DNA of 64,000 nt, taken from Kordia algicida OT-1. GTDB taxonomy: Bacteria > Bacteroidota > Bacteroidia > Flavobacteriales > Flavobacteriaceae. Shown piece by piece: positions 48,139-55,761 of the stretch. A model generated the notes under the pieces. That model was not told where the DNA came from. It made no database searches and worked only from the letters and a program-made list of their open reading frames with translations. The stretch covers positions 4,375,085 to 4,439,084 of the forward strand of contig NZ_DS544873.1 of NCBI RefSeq assembly GCF_000154725.1, written 5' to 3'. A program made the position numbers and the translations under genes. Position 1 is the first letter of the stretch. Every line of letters begins with the position of its first letter.

Positions 48139-48831
48139 ATGGCAATACGATTATACATAGAAACTTCTACAACCAATTGTTCGGTGTGTTTGGCAGATGA
48201 TGAAAAAGTGCTCTATTTTAAGGAAGAAAACAACAAAAACTATTCACATTCAGAAAAGTTGCATGTATTTATCAAAGAAGCTTATGAAACAGCAAAAATA
48301 ACTCCAGAAGCTGTTGATGCTATTGTCGTGGGAAAAGGTCCAGGATCATACACAGGATTACGTATTGGAGTTTCTACGGCAAAAGGATTGTGTTTTGCTT
48401 CTGATGTAAATTTAATGGCAATCGAAAGTCTAGAAATTCTTGCGCGTTCACTAAAAATTGAAGAAGGCGTAATTTTACCATTATTAGATGCGCGTCGTAT
48501 GGAAGTATATTCGGCAGTATTTGATAAAAATTATACACAAATCAGAGAAACGCGTGCAGAAGTAGTTGCAGAAACTTCATTTGCCGAATATCTAGCCAAA
48601 GGAAAGGTTCATTTTATCGGGAATGGTGCAGAAAAATGCAAAGAAATCATCACGCATGAAAATGCTGTTTTTTATGATGAGGTATACTTTCCATCTACAG
48701 AACAAATGATTCCAATAGCGATAGAAAAGCACAAAAAAAACGACATCGAAGATGTCGCTTATTTTGAACCGTATTACCTAAAAGATTTTGTAGTTACTAA
48801 ACCTAAAAAGAAAAATCCTGCTTCAACATAA
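48139..48831 (+). CDS. tsaB: tRNA threonylcarbamoyladenosine biosynthesis protein TsaB
   Basis: TsaB partners TsaD and TsaE to place threonylcarbamoyl on A37 of ANN-decoding tRNAs. The 230-residue protein is of the ASKHA fold: LYIETSTTNCSVCLADD at the start, VVGKGPGSYTGLRIGVSTAKG near 70-90, and DARRMEVYSAVF near 120. The frame is open to TTG 48118, but that lies inside the terminator/promoter segment, and ATG 48139 gives the usual N-terminus. Confidence 0.93.
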   Translation: MAIRLYIETSTTNCSVCLADDEKVLYFKEENNKNYSHSEKLHVFIKEAYETAKITPEAVDAIVVGKGPGSYTGLRIGVSTAKGLCFASDVNLMAIESLEILARSLKIEEGVILPLLDARRMEVYSAVFDKNYTQIRETRAEVVAETSFAEYLAKGKVHFIGNGAEKCKEIITHENAVFYDEVYFPSTEQMIPIAIEKHKKNDIEDVAYFEPYYLKDFVVTKPKKKNPAST

Positions 48832-48850
48832 TGAAACAGGATATTTTATT
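48814..48850 (+). terminator. Hairpin spanning the tsaB stop
   Basis: ATCCTG-C-TTCA pairs with TGAA-A-CAGGAT with one internal mismatch and is followed by a T-rich tract. The stop codon lies in the loop. Confidence 0.5.
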
Positions 48851-48852
48851 TT

Positions 48853-48883
48853 AGTCTAACAGTCTAACAGTCTAACAAGTCTA
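48853..48883. repeat. Octamer tandem repeat AGTCTAAC x3
   Basis: Three exact AGTCTAAC units (48853-48876) are followed by AAGTCTA, whose last bases form the mscS stop codon (minus strand TAG). It shares the TCTAACAG word with the arrays at 53.0-53.3 kb and 59.6-60.3 kb. Confidence 0.75.
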
Positions 48884-49732
48884 TTCTCCTTTATGAATTT
48901 CAACACTATGTGGATAAGGAATTTCAATTCCAGCTGCATCAAGTGCAATCTTAGCATCTTCTAAAACCTTAAAATACACATCCCAATAATTTGCAGTAGT
49001 AGACCATGGTCGTACAGCAAAATTCACAGAACTATCTGCCAATTCAGAAACATTTACCGTTGGTGCAGGATCTTTTAATACTTTATCATTTGCTTGCATT
49101 ACTTGCATCAATACTTCTTTCGTTTGTTTAATGTCCGCATCATACGAAACACCAATTACGTGATCGACTCTTAAAATACCTTCTGCCGAATAATTGATAA
49201 TATTTCCATTCGATAAAGAACCATTTGGTATAATTGCTAACTTATTTCCTGGAGTGTTTAATTGAGTAGTAAAAATTTGAATTTCCTTCACAACACCAGT
49301 GACACCTTGTGCTTCAATCAAATCGCCAATTTTAAATGGCTTGAAAATCATAATTAACACACCACCTGCAAAATTTGATAACGAACCTTGTAAAGCTAAA
49401 CCTATTGCCAAACCAGCAGCACCAATAACAGCGGCAAACGAAGTTGTTTCTACACCTAATTTTGAAGCAACTATGACAAATAATAAAATTTTCAGTGTCC
49501 AGCTGAGTAAATTCCCTAAAAACTTCTGTAAAGTAGCATCAAGTCCACGTTTTTCCATAACGCGCTTAGCCAATTTTACCACCATATTGATAACAAACAA
49601 ACCTACAATCAGTATTACCAATGCAGCAATTACTGCAGGTGCATATTCAATAATTACATTTTTCAATTGTGTGAGCCAATCTGTGGCAGTTTCTGTTTCT
49701 ACTTCAGGAGTATTTGTGTTTCCGTCTTGCAT
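48881..49732 (-). CDS. Small-conductance mechanosensitive channel (MscS family)
   Basis: A 283-residue osmotic-safety channel of the MscS family. Helices lie at about 33-53, 73-93 and 97-125. The third is the Gly/Ala-rich pore helix (AVIGAAGLAIGLALQGSLSNFAGG), followed by the beta domain (FKIGDLIEAQGVTGVVKEI) and an alpha-beta C-terminal domain. It is convergent with tsaB, and its stop is overlapped by the AGTCTAAC repeat. Confidence 0.92.
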   Translation of the reverse strand: MQDGNTNTPEVETETATDWLTQLKNVIIEYAPAVIAALVILIVGLFVINMVVKLAKRVMEKRGLDATLQKFLGNLLSWTLKILLFVIVASKLGVETTSFAAVIGAAGLAIGLALQGSLSNFAGGVLIMIFKPFKIGDLIEAQGVTGVVKEIQIFTTQLNTPGNKLAIIPNGSLSNGNIINYSAEGILRVDHVIGVSYDADIKQTKEVLMQVMQANDKVLKDPAPTVNVSELADSSVNFAVRPWSTTANYWDVYFKVLEDAKIALDAAGIEIPYPHSVEIHKGE

Positions 49733-49757
49733 AATATTTTTAGTTTTTTTGATGAAA

Positions 49758-49765
49758 CAAAATTA
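49758..49765 (-). promoter_or_regulatory. Putative -7 box of mscS
   Basis: TAATTTTG on the minus strand, 25 bases before the start codon. Confidence 0.35.
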
Positions 49766-49822
49766 AAAATTTGGGTAATTTTTAGGTAAAATTATAAAAT
49801 GAAACGATAAGGTTTCTACAAA

Positions 49823-50191
49823 CTACATTAAAAATCTGTTAAACAACATCACTGCTAAAGCCAAAAAAGCAGGTATTCCTTGTACAATTAAAATACGTTT
49901 GCTTTTAGTAGAGTAAGCGCCGTACAACGCAGCGACACAAACACAAATAATAAAAAATAAACTTACATCTGTGTCTTCGGTGTACAAAGACCAAAATAAT
50001 CCTGCGGCTAAAAAACCGTTGTACAATCCTTGGTTTGCGGCGAGAGTTTTAGTTTCTTCTGCAAATTCTTTCGATTTCAATCCGAAGGTTTTCATGCCTT
50101 TGGGTTTTGTCCATAAAAACATTTCTAGATATAAAATGTATACGTGTTCTATTGCGACAAGTGCAATAAGAATGGTTTGTAGAATTTTCAC
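49823..50191 (-). CDS. DUF1304 family membrane protein
   Basis: A 122-residue protein with four helices, matching DUF1304: ALVAIEHVYILYLEMFLW in helix 1, then LAANQGLYNGFLAAGLFW, and AALYGAYSTKSKRILIVQGIPAFLAL. The biochemical role of this family is unknown. It is separated from dodecin by a terminator, so it is probably transcribed alone. Confidence 0.88.
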   Translation of the reverse strand: MKILQTILIALVAIEHVYILYLEMFLWTKPKGMKTFGLKSKEFAEETKTLAANQGLYNGFLAAGLFWSLYTEDTDVSLFFIICVCVAALYGAYSTKSKRILIVQGIPAFLALAVMLFNRFLM

Positions 50192-50262
50192 AAGTTTCGA
50201 TTTTGATGGTTGGTTGAAAAAAAATTTCCTTTTGAAAAGGTATGGAAAATCTATGAAGATAA

Positions 50263-50292
50263 AAAAGCGTTACCAAACCTGATAACGCTTTT
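50263..50292 (-). terminator. Terminator of the dodecin gene
   Basis: AAAAGCGTTA pairs with TAACGCTTTT around a 10-base loop. On the minus strand a T-run follows, just after the dodecin stop. Confidence 0.85.
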
Positions 50293-50313
50293 GTATATAT
50301 GATAGGTATATTT

Positions 50314-50514
50314 TTATTTTACTTCAAACGTAAGTTTTAAGTTTACGCGGTATTCCGTTACTGCATCTCCGTTTACAATAGCACTTTGCTCTTGTACGTA
50401 TACAGATCTGATGTTTTTTACAGACTTAGAAGCCTGTTTTACAGCTTTTGCCGTAGCATCTTCCCAACTTTTCTTAGAATTAGAAAGTACTTCAATTACT
50501 TTTAATACTGCCAT
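50314..50514 (-). CDS. Dodecin-family flavin-binding protein
   Basis: Dodecins are small dodecameric proteins that store or buffer flavins or CoA. The 66-residue length and the pattern fit: VLKVIEVLSNSKKSWEDA, a helix with AVKQASKSVKNIRSVYVQEQ, and the final strand YRVNLKLTFEV. It is a single-gene unit on the minus strand with its own terminator. Confidence 0.93.
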   Translation of the reverse strand: MAVLKVIEVLSNSKKSWEDATAKAVKQASKSVKNIRSVYVQEQSAIVNGDAVTEYRVNLKLTFEVK

Positions 50515-50591
50515 AATATTAGGTGTTTAAAGGTTAAATAATTTATGAAACCATTAAATTACGGCAATTCTTTCAATTAAAAAAATAGGAT

Positions 50592-51497
50592 TTATCCATT
50601 TATGGCAACAACTTCGCTCACTTGCCCTTTTAATAAATTCTTCAACGTATTTTCAATACCACTTTTTAACGTCATTGTTGAAGATGGACAACCGCTACAT
50701 GCACCTTGCAATACTACTTTGACAATTTTAGAATTTGGATCGTATGAATCAAACATAATATTTCCACCATCACTAGCAACCGCTGGTTTGATGTATTCTT
50801 CTAAAATATTGACAATTTCTTTTGAGATGTCGTCCAATTCTTCAAAACTTTCATCAGAAATTTGAATCTTCTCTTTTTGTTCAACAGGAATATCTTTTGA
50901 AATGACTTCTCTTCCTTCTTGAATGTAATTACGGATAAATTCGCGAATTTCCATTGTAATATCATTCCATTCTACCATATCGTATTTGGTAATTGAAATG
51001 TAATTTTTATCTAAAAAGATTTCTTTCACAAACGGAAAGTGAAACAATGATTGTGCAAGTGGCGCGTATTTTGTTTCGTCGATATTCTTAAATTCAAAAA
51101 TACGATCAACTATCTTTTTATTGGCAACAAACTTCATTACCGTTGGGTTTGGTGTACTTTCGGCATAAATCGTTACAGGAACTACCTTTTTTGGTGAGGC
51201 CGATTCGCTAATGACTTCCTTTCCTTCATTAATGTAATTTTGAATTTGCTCAGCAACTTCATCTTGTACGTCTTCCCAAGTCACAATATTATAACGCTCA
51301 ATAGCAATAAAGTTTCCAGAAATAAAAATGGTTTTTACAAATGGAAGATAAAATAATTGCTGTGCTAACGGAGAATCTTTAGCCTCGTCAATGTTTTTAA
51401 ATTCGTAACTATTATGTCGGGAAAGAAACGTGCTTGCTTCAAATTTTATAATTGCGGGATTGCTTGTTTTTTCGATACTTATCGTAATACCACTCAT
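50592..51497 (-). CDS. NifU/Nfu-type iron-sulphur carrier with duplicated N domain
   Basis: Nfu proteins carry [4Fe-4S] clusters to target enzymes. The 301-residue protein has two tandem Nfu_N domains (about 1-95 and 107-200) that repeat the same phrases: SNPAIIKF / TPNPTVMKF, EFKNIDEAKDSPLAQ / EFKNIDETKYAPLAQ, and PFVKTIFI / PFVKEIFL. A linker and the NifU domain follow (about 220-301), with C267-x2-C270 (GACSGCPSS). Usual Nfu proteins have one N domain. The best start is the ATG at 51497. Confidence 0.92.
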   Translation of the reverse strand: MSGITISIEKTSNPAIIKFEASTFLSRHNSYEFKNIDEAKDSPLAQQLFYLPFVKTIFISGNFIAIERYNIVTWEDVQDEVAEQIQNYINEGKEVISESASPKKVVPVTIYAESTPNPTVMKFVANKKIVDRIFEFKNIDETKYAPLAQSLFHFPFVKEIFLDKNYISITKYDMVEWNDITMEIREFIRNYIQEGREVISKDIPVEQKEKIQISDESFEELDDISKEIVNILEEYIKPAVASDGGNIMFDSYDPNSKIVKVVLQGACSGCPSSTMTLKSGIENTLKNLLKGQVSEVVAING

Positions 51498-51513
51498 GGT
51501 TTCAAATTTTTTA

Positions 51514-51521
51514 CAAAAGTA
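51514..51521 (-). promoter_or_regulatory. -7 box of the nfu gene
   Basis: TACTTTTG on the minus strand, 16 bases before the start codon. Confidence 0.45.
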
Positions 51522-51932
51522 ACCATTATCGTTGTATTTTGTAAATGGACAGCAGTAAATTATGCTATGGTAACAGCAAGTTTCAAGTAAAATTATATTT
51601 TATGTTAAAATAATTAATAAATAATTACGTTTTTAATAAATTGACGCCCAAAATTAAGGATGCCAGAAACTTGTTTTGTTAAAATGAGATTCTAACTGGT
51701 CAACATTGATAATAAATTCAGTTAAGAATTACATTCTTATCAAATAATTTATATATTTGACCAAATGTGTGGCATTTTTCAATGCGAAAACACCTATTTT
51801 TAAGGAGTATTGCATATAACTAATTGAAACACAATAATTAAAGGCCTCGTTATCAAATAATAAGTTGCATTGAATGTTCGGTACAACATGACGTATGTAT
51901 TGTTCATTTTTTACACAAAAAGATAAACACTA
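51522..51932. other. Intergenic region between nfu and the PorP/SprF gene
   Basis: A strongly AT-rich gap with no convincing reading frame. It holds a TAnnTTTG box, TATATTTG at 51752-51759, which would give the PorP/SprF-family gene an untranslated leader of about 170 bases. I found no clear riboswitch or strong hairpin by eye. Confidence 0.5.
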
Positions 51933-52937
51933 ATGAATTTTAAAAAATACTTAGCTATTGTTGCCATCGCATTTGGAGTGCAATGTTCTTTTTCGCAAGA
52001 TGGACTTCCTGTTTATGTAGACTATCTTTCAGATAATTTATACCTCATACATCCATCAATGGCAGGAGCGTCTTCTTCGTCAAAAATTAGATTGACAGCA
52101 AGACAACAATGGTTTGATGTAGATAATGCACCATCATTACAAACCTTGAGTTTTAATACACGTGTTGGTGATAAAGTAGGTTTCGGAGCAATTGTGTATA
52201 ACGATGAAAATGGTAACTTTTCTCAACAAGGTGCCTATCTTACTTTTGCCTATCACTTATTACTTTCAAGAAATAGAGTAGATTTAAATCAATTATCATT
52301 TGGTATTAGTACAGGATTTACACAAGGTACGTTAGACGAAACAGGTTTTGATATCATCAACAATCCTGATCCAATTATTTCTGGAACACAACAAAATGCA
52401 ACGTATTTTAATGTTGATTTCGGAGCTTCTTACTATTTCTTGGACTTTTATGCGCATTTAACTATTAAAAATGCTTTGCCAACAAAAAGAGATTTGTTTT
52501 CTCAAGAATTTGAATCAAAAAATCAACGTCGCTATTTGGCTTCTGCTGGATATGTTTTTGGAGCATACGACAGCGATTGGCAATACGAACCTTCTTTTAT
52601 GTTTCAATATACAGACGAAACACAAGAATCTTCTATTGATGCAAACATTAAAGTGTACAGAAGTATGGAATTCGGAACAATTTGGGGAGGATTGTCATAC
52701 AGAAGAAGTTTAGATGGAGCAGAATTTGTAAACGGAACACAAGTTGACAACCAAAAACTACAGTATATCACACCGTTTGTAGGTATTAACTATAACAAGT
52801 TTATGTTTGCATATACATATTCATACCAAGCAAACTCTCTTGTACTTTCAAATGGAGGATATCACCAAGTTACGTTAGGATATGACTTTGGAAGCAGACG
52901 TGATCCTTACGATTGTAACTGTCCTGCAATTAATTAA
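51933..52937 (+). CDS. PorP/SprF-family type IX secretion membrane protein
   Basis: A 334-residue outer-membrane protein of the PorP/SprF family: signal peptide (1-22, ending SFSQ), then LPVYVDYLSDNLYLIHPSMAGASSSSKIRLTAR in which the N/HPAxAG-type turn is characteristic, followed by a barrel of alternating strands ending VTLGYDFG. Family members usually act with type IX substrates, and many are encoded next to a giant adhesin. Here no such partner is adjacent, so its client is unknown. Confidence 0.9.
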   Translation: MNFKKYLAIVAIAFGVQCSFSQDGLPVYVDYLSDNLYLIHPSMAGASSSSKIRLTARQQWFDVDNAPSLQTLSFNTRVGDKVGFGAIVYNDENGNFSQQGAYLTFAYHLLLSRNRVDLNQLSFGISTGFTQGTLDETGFDIINNPDPIISGTQQNATYFNVDFGASYYFLDFYAHLTIKNALPTKRDLFSQEFESKNQRRYLASAGYVFGAYDSDWQYEPSFMFQYTDETQESSIDANIKVYRSMEFGTIWGGLSYRRSLDGAEFVNGTQVDNQKLQYITPFVGINYNKFMFAYTYSYQANSLVLSNGGYHQVTLGYDFGSRRDPYDCNCPAIN

Positions 52938-52960
52938 GACAACATAACATTACAACATAA

Positions 52961-52995
52961 AAAAGGCTTGCAACATCATTGCAAGCCTTTTTATT
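52961..52995 (+). terminator. Terminator of the PorP/SprF-family gene
   Basis: AAAAGGCTTGCAA pairs with TTGCAAGCCTTTT around a five-base loop, followed by a T-rich tract. Confidence 0.9.
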
Positions 52996-53010
52996 TTTAT
53001 ACATTAGTCT

Positions 53011-53094
53011 AAATCGAGCGAAGCGATTCTGAAAGCTTCGCAAGAAGCGTTCTAACAGCAAAGTGGTCTAAAGTCTAACAGCAAAGCGATCTAA
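53011..53094. repeat. 84-bp direct repeat, copy A
   Basis: Differs from copy B (53218-53301) at four positions by my reading. It contains GCGAAGC and GCTTCGC, which can pair, and the words TCTAACAGCAAAG and AAGCGATCTAA found also at 59.6-60.3 kb. Confidence 0.85.
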
Positions 53095-53217
53095 CTCCAA
53101 AGTACTTCTCGATACATTTTTTCTCCGTTTCCTTCCAAAAAAACACTCGCAATGAACGATTAGAATTTCAAAAATCAATTAATGATATCAGAAAAAACCT
53201 TAGATCATTCAATCTTT

Positions 53218-53301
53218 AAATCGAGCGAAGCGATTCTAAAAGCTTCGCAAGAAGCGTTCTAACAGCAAAGCGGTCTCAAGTCTAACAGCGAAGCGATCTA
53301 A
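53218..53301. repeat. 84-bp direct repeat, copy B
   Basis: Second copy of the element at 53011-53094, 80 of 84 bases identical. It ends two bases before the stop codon of the vWA gene. The 123 bases between the copies hold nothing I recognise. Confidence 0.85.
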
Positions 53302-53303
53302 TA

Positions 53304-54482
53304 CTACCATGTATAGTTTTTACGCGCCGCCTGTGTCTTAATTGCTTTAATCATGGCGCTTTCCAAATCGTCTTTACCATCTTTTTTACTTTTTTCAGAA
53401 ATATACGCTTTACGTTTGGCATCTAATTCACGAATATTACGCTGAATCTCTTTACGTTCCTTTTGTTTTTTAGCAACATATGCTGCAATCTGTTCTTTCG
53501 ACTTTCCTTTTAGTTCTTTTGGCAATTCAGCTTCTGTTAATTCTTCAAGTTTTACTGAATCGTTGGCAATTCCGTCAACCAAATCCCAAGAAGAATTAGT
53601 GTAAAAGCTAGAACTTTTAGAAACAGCACGATCTACAGCAATTTCTTCGTTAATAGAATTTGCATTAAAATCCTGTGTTGCTTGCTGTGTTACTTTATAA
53701 CTTCCACGTGAACCATAGGCAATATACGTTTTGTTTAATTGTGTATTATATTCCATAATCTTCTGATCGTATGGCGTTTTTACATACACGATATTTCTAT
53801 TGTGCGCAATAGTCATATAATCACCTTTTCCTTGTACAGCACCATCTTTCCACATTCCAGAAATTCCTTGTTGATAGTTTCCGCAAAAAATCGTGTTAAT
53901 TACCACATCTTTTTCACAAGCATTCGTAATGGCATCTCTATAATTTACTTTTCCTTGTGTAAATGGCTCATTTCCAGCAATAAAAAGCAGTTTTAAATCT
54001 TTCGGATTATTTCCCCAATTCAATTCGTCCATGGATGTTTGAATCACATGTCCGCAAAACTCACTTCCGCCACTTGTGGTCAATGAAAATAATTTCTCAG
54101 AAATTTCATCCAAATCATTGCTAAACCCTAGTACTTGTCTGATATAACCTTCTTCCGCAGACAAAGTAGAGTTTCCATATTCATACAAGGCAATTTCTAA
54201 TTTTGGTTTTTCGTCATCACATTTCGCGTATGACAATTCATTAATAATCTCCCACAATTGTGCTTTTGCTTGATGAATTAATCCATCCATACTATTACTC
54301 GTATCTAACAATAACGCTACTTTAATTGTGTTTTGTTTCTTAGTTTGCAACAAATCTTTGCTTTCAATAACTGCTGTCGTAGTTTTTGCTTCGTTCAGTA
54401 AAGCGGTGTCGTTTTTTGAATTTCCTTTGCATGACATCGTAAATAGCAATGCTCCTGCAAAAAGTACATTTAATGTTTTCAT
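53304..54482 (-). CDS. von Willebrand factor A domain lipoprotein
   Basis: A 392-residue protein with a lipoprotein signal (LLFTMSC, Cys18) and a vWA domain from about 53 to 240 with the MIDAS motif D60-T-S62-N-S64. A Lys/Glu/Arg-rich helical tail (about 310-385) follows. vWA domains bind metal ions and partner proteins; this one should sit in the periplasm or on the outer membrane. It lies 52 bp after the SIMPL-domain gene on the same strand, so they may share a transcript. The partner is unknown. Confidence 0.85.
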   Translation of the reverse strand: MKTLNVLFAGALLFTMSCKGNSKNDTALLNEAKTTTAVIESKDLLQTKKQNTIKVALLLDTSNSMDGLIHQAKAQLWEIINELSYAKCDDEKPKLEIALYEYGNSTLSAEEGYIRQVLGFSNDLDEISEKLFSLTTSGGSEFCGHVIQTSMDELNWGNNPKDLKLLFIAGNEPFTQGKVNYRDAITNACEKDVVINTIFCGNYQQGISGMWKDGAVQGKGDYMTIAHNRNIVYVKTPYDQKIMEYNTQLNKTYIAYGSRGSYKVTQQATQDFNANSINEEIAVDRAVSKSSSFYTNSSWDLVDGIANDSVKLEELTEAELPKELKGKSKEQIAAYVAKKQKERKEIQRNIRELDAKRKAYISEKSKKDGKDDLESAMIKAIKTQAARKNYTW

Positions 54483-54534
54483 GTGTTTCTTTTTTAAGTT
54501 TTTAAATCAAGTCTGGTATAAACTTTTGGTGTAG

Positions 54535-55560
54535 CTAGTTACTTGTATTCAGTTGTTTTACGTCAATCTTTCCGTCAGGAGAAATCACATAATATTTATG
54601 TTCTGTTTTTACTTCTGTTTTTGGAGGTTTTACTTGTTCTTTTGGTTTTGGCGAATAGATCAATTTAATCTGCATTCCAACTTGTACAACAGGTTCTAAA
54701 ATGGCAGGATTTATCACAATGTCATAATTTTCAGTAGAAATTGGCTGATAGTAATACGAAGTCTGTTTCTTGGCTTTGGTCACACCTTTATTCTTCTTTA
54801 ACGCTTCAAAAGAAACGCTATTAAACGCTTGATAATTTTTGTAAAAATCTTTTGGGAAATAGCAATACTTATCATCTGCCATCACTACATTATAATTTGC
54901 CAAATCAAAACCTAACACGTCATAATATTCTTTCTGCTCCTTAATGAGTTCTAATAAGGATTTTTGAAGCTTTTTATACACTTCGCGAATATTCTCCACA
55001 AAATAATCCACCTTTACCAAGTTGTAAATTTCATTCGTTGCGCAAGCCGCTAAAATTTTCTCAAACTGTTGTGTTTTTTTAAATTGAATATGAATGTTTT
55101 GTTGCAATTCAAAACCTTTAGGAACTTCATTATACTTAGTGCTAAACAGCTTTTTCTCTACTTCAATTTCATATACTGGAACAAACGAAATGACATCAAT
55201 GGCAATATCTTCTTCCTTAATTCCAGCCGTAAGCAATTCGTTACGAACATTATCAATTCGCTCATTTACCAATTTATGTGTTTCGTCGGCTGTTGGACCA
55301 ATTTGAGAAATATTAAAAACGGCAGTATACGAACTTGCTTTGGCATTGTACAACGCGTGAACGTCTAGCGTAATATTAGCATTCGGGTTTACATTTCGCC
55401 TCGGATTGGACGTTTGCGGACCATAACGTTGTGCATTTCCATACGCAGTTGTTGCCACATTTTGACGCGAAATTTGAACATTTTGGTCATAATTCCCTTT
55501 GTGTTGCGCAAATATGATCTGGGAAATCAGTAGGCACAATAATAAAGTTATTTTTTTCAT
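54535..55560 (-). CDS. SIMPL (DUF541) domain exported protein
   Basis: A 341-residue protein with a signal peptide (1-18, ending IFAQ). Its central region (about 60-290) fits the SIMPL/DUF541 family: ITLDVHALYNAKASSYTAVFNISQIG, then VNERIDNVRNELLTAGIKEEDIAIDVISFVPVYEIE. The C-terminus (about 300-341) is a Lys/Pro-rich linker with a short polar end. Function in this group is unknown; SIMPL proteins are periplasmic. It probably forms a two-gene unit with the vWA lipoprotein. Confidence 0.8.
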   Translation of the reverse strand: MKKITLLLCLLISQIIFAQHKGNYDQNVQISRQNVATTAYGNAQRYGPQTSNPRRNVNPNANITLDVHALYNAKASSYTAVFNISQIGPTADETHKLVNERIDNVRNELLTAGIKEEDIAIDVISFVPVYEIEVEKKLFSTKYNEVPKGFELQQNIHIQFKKTQQFEKILAACATNEIYNLVKVDYFVENIREVYKKLQKSLLELIKEQKEYYDVLGFDLANYNVVMADDKYCYFPKDFYKNYQAFNSVSFEALKKNKGVTKAKKQTSYYYQPISTENYDIVINPAILEPVVQVGMQIKLIYSPKPKEQVKPPKTEVKTEHKYYVISPDGKIDVKQLNTSN

Positions 55561-55761
55561 CGGATTTTAATTTTGTTTAAAAGTACCTGCAAAGAAATCC
55601 GTAAAAAACGAGCAATGAGTTAATGACTATTTTGAATGAGTAAACGGCAATCTTAAATGAGAGAAGCAATAAAAAATCAGTCAAAAACTTCCTAAAAACA
55701 AGGTTTTAAGTCAATGCACATTTTAGTATATCGGCGAAAGTACGTATGTTTATCATTCATA

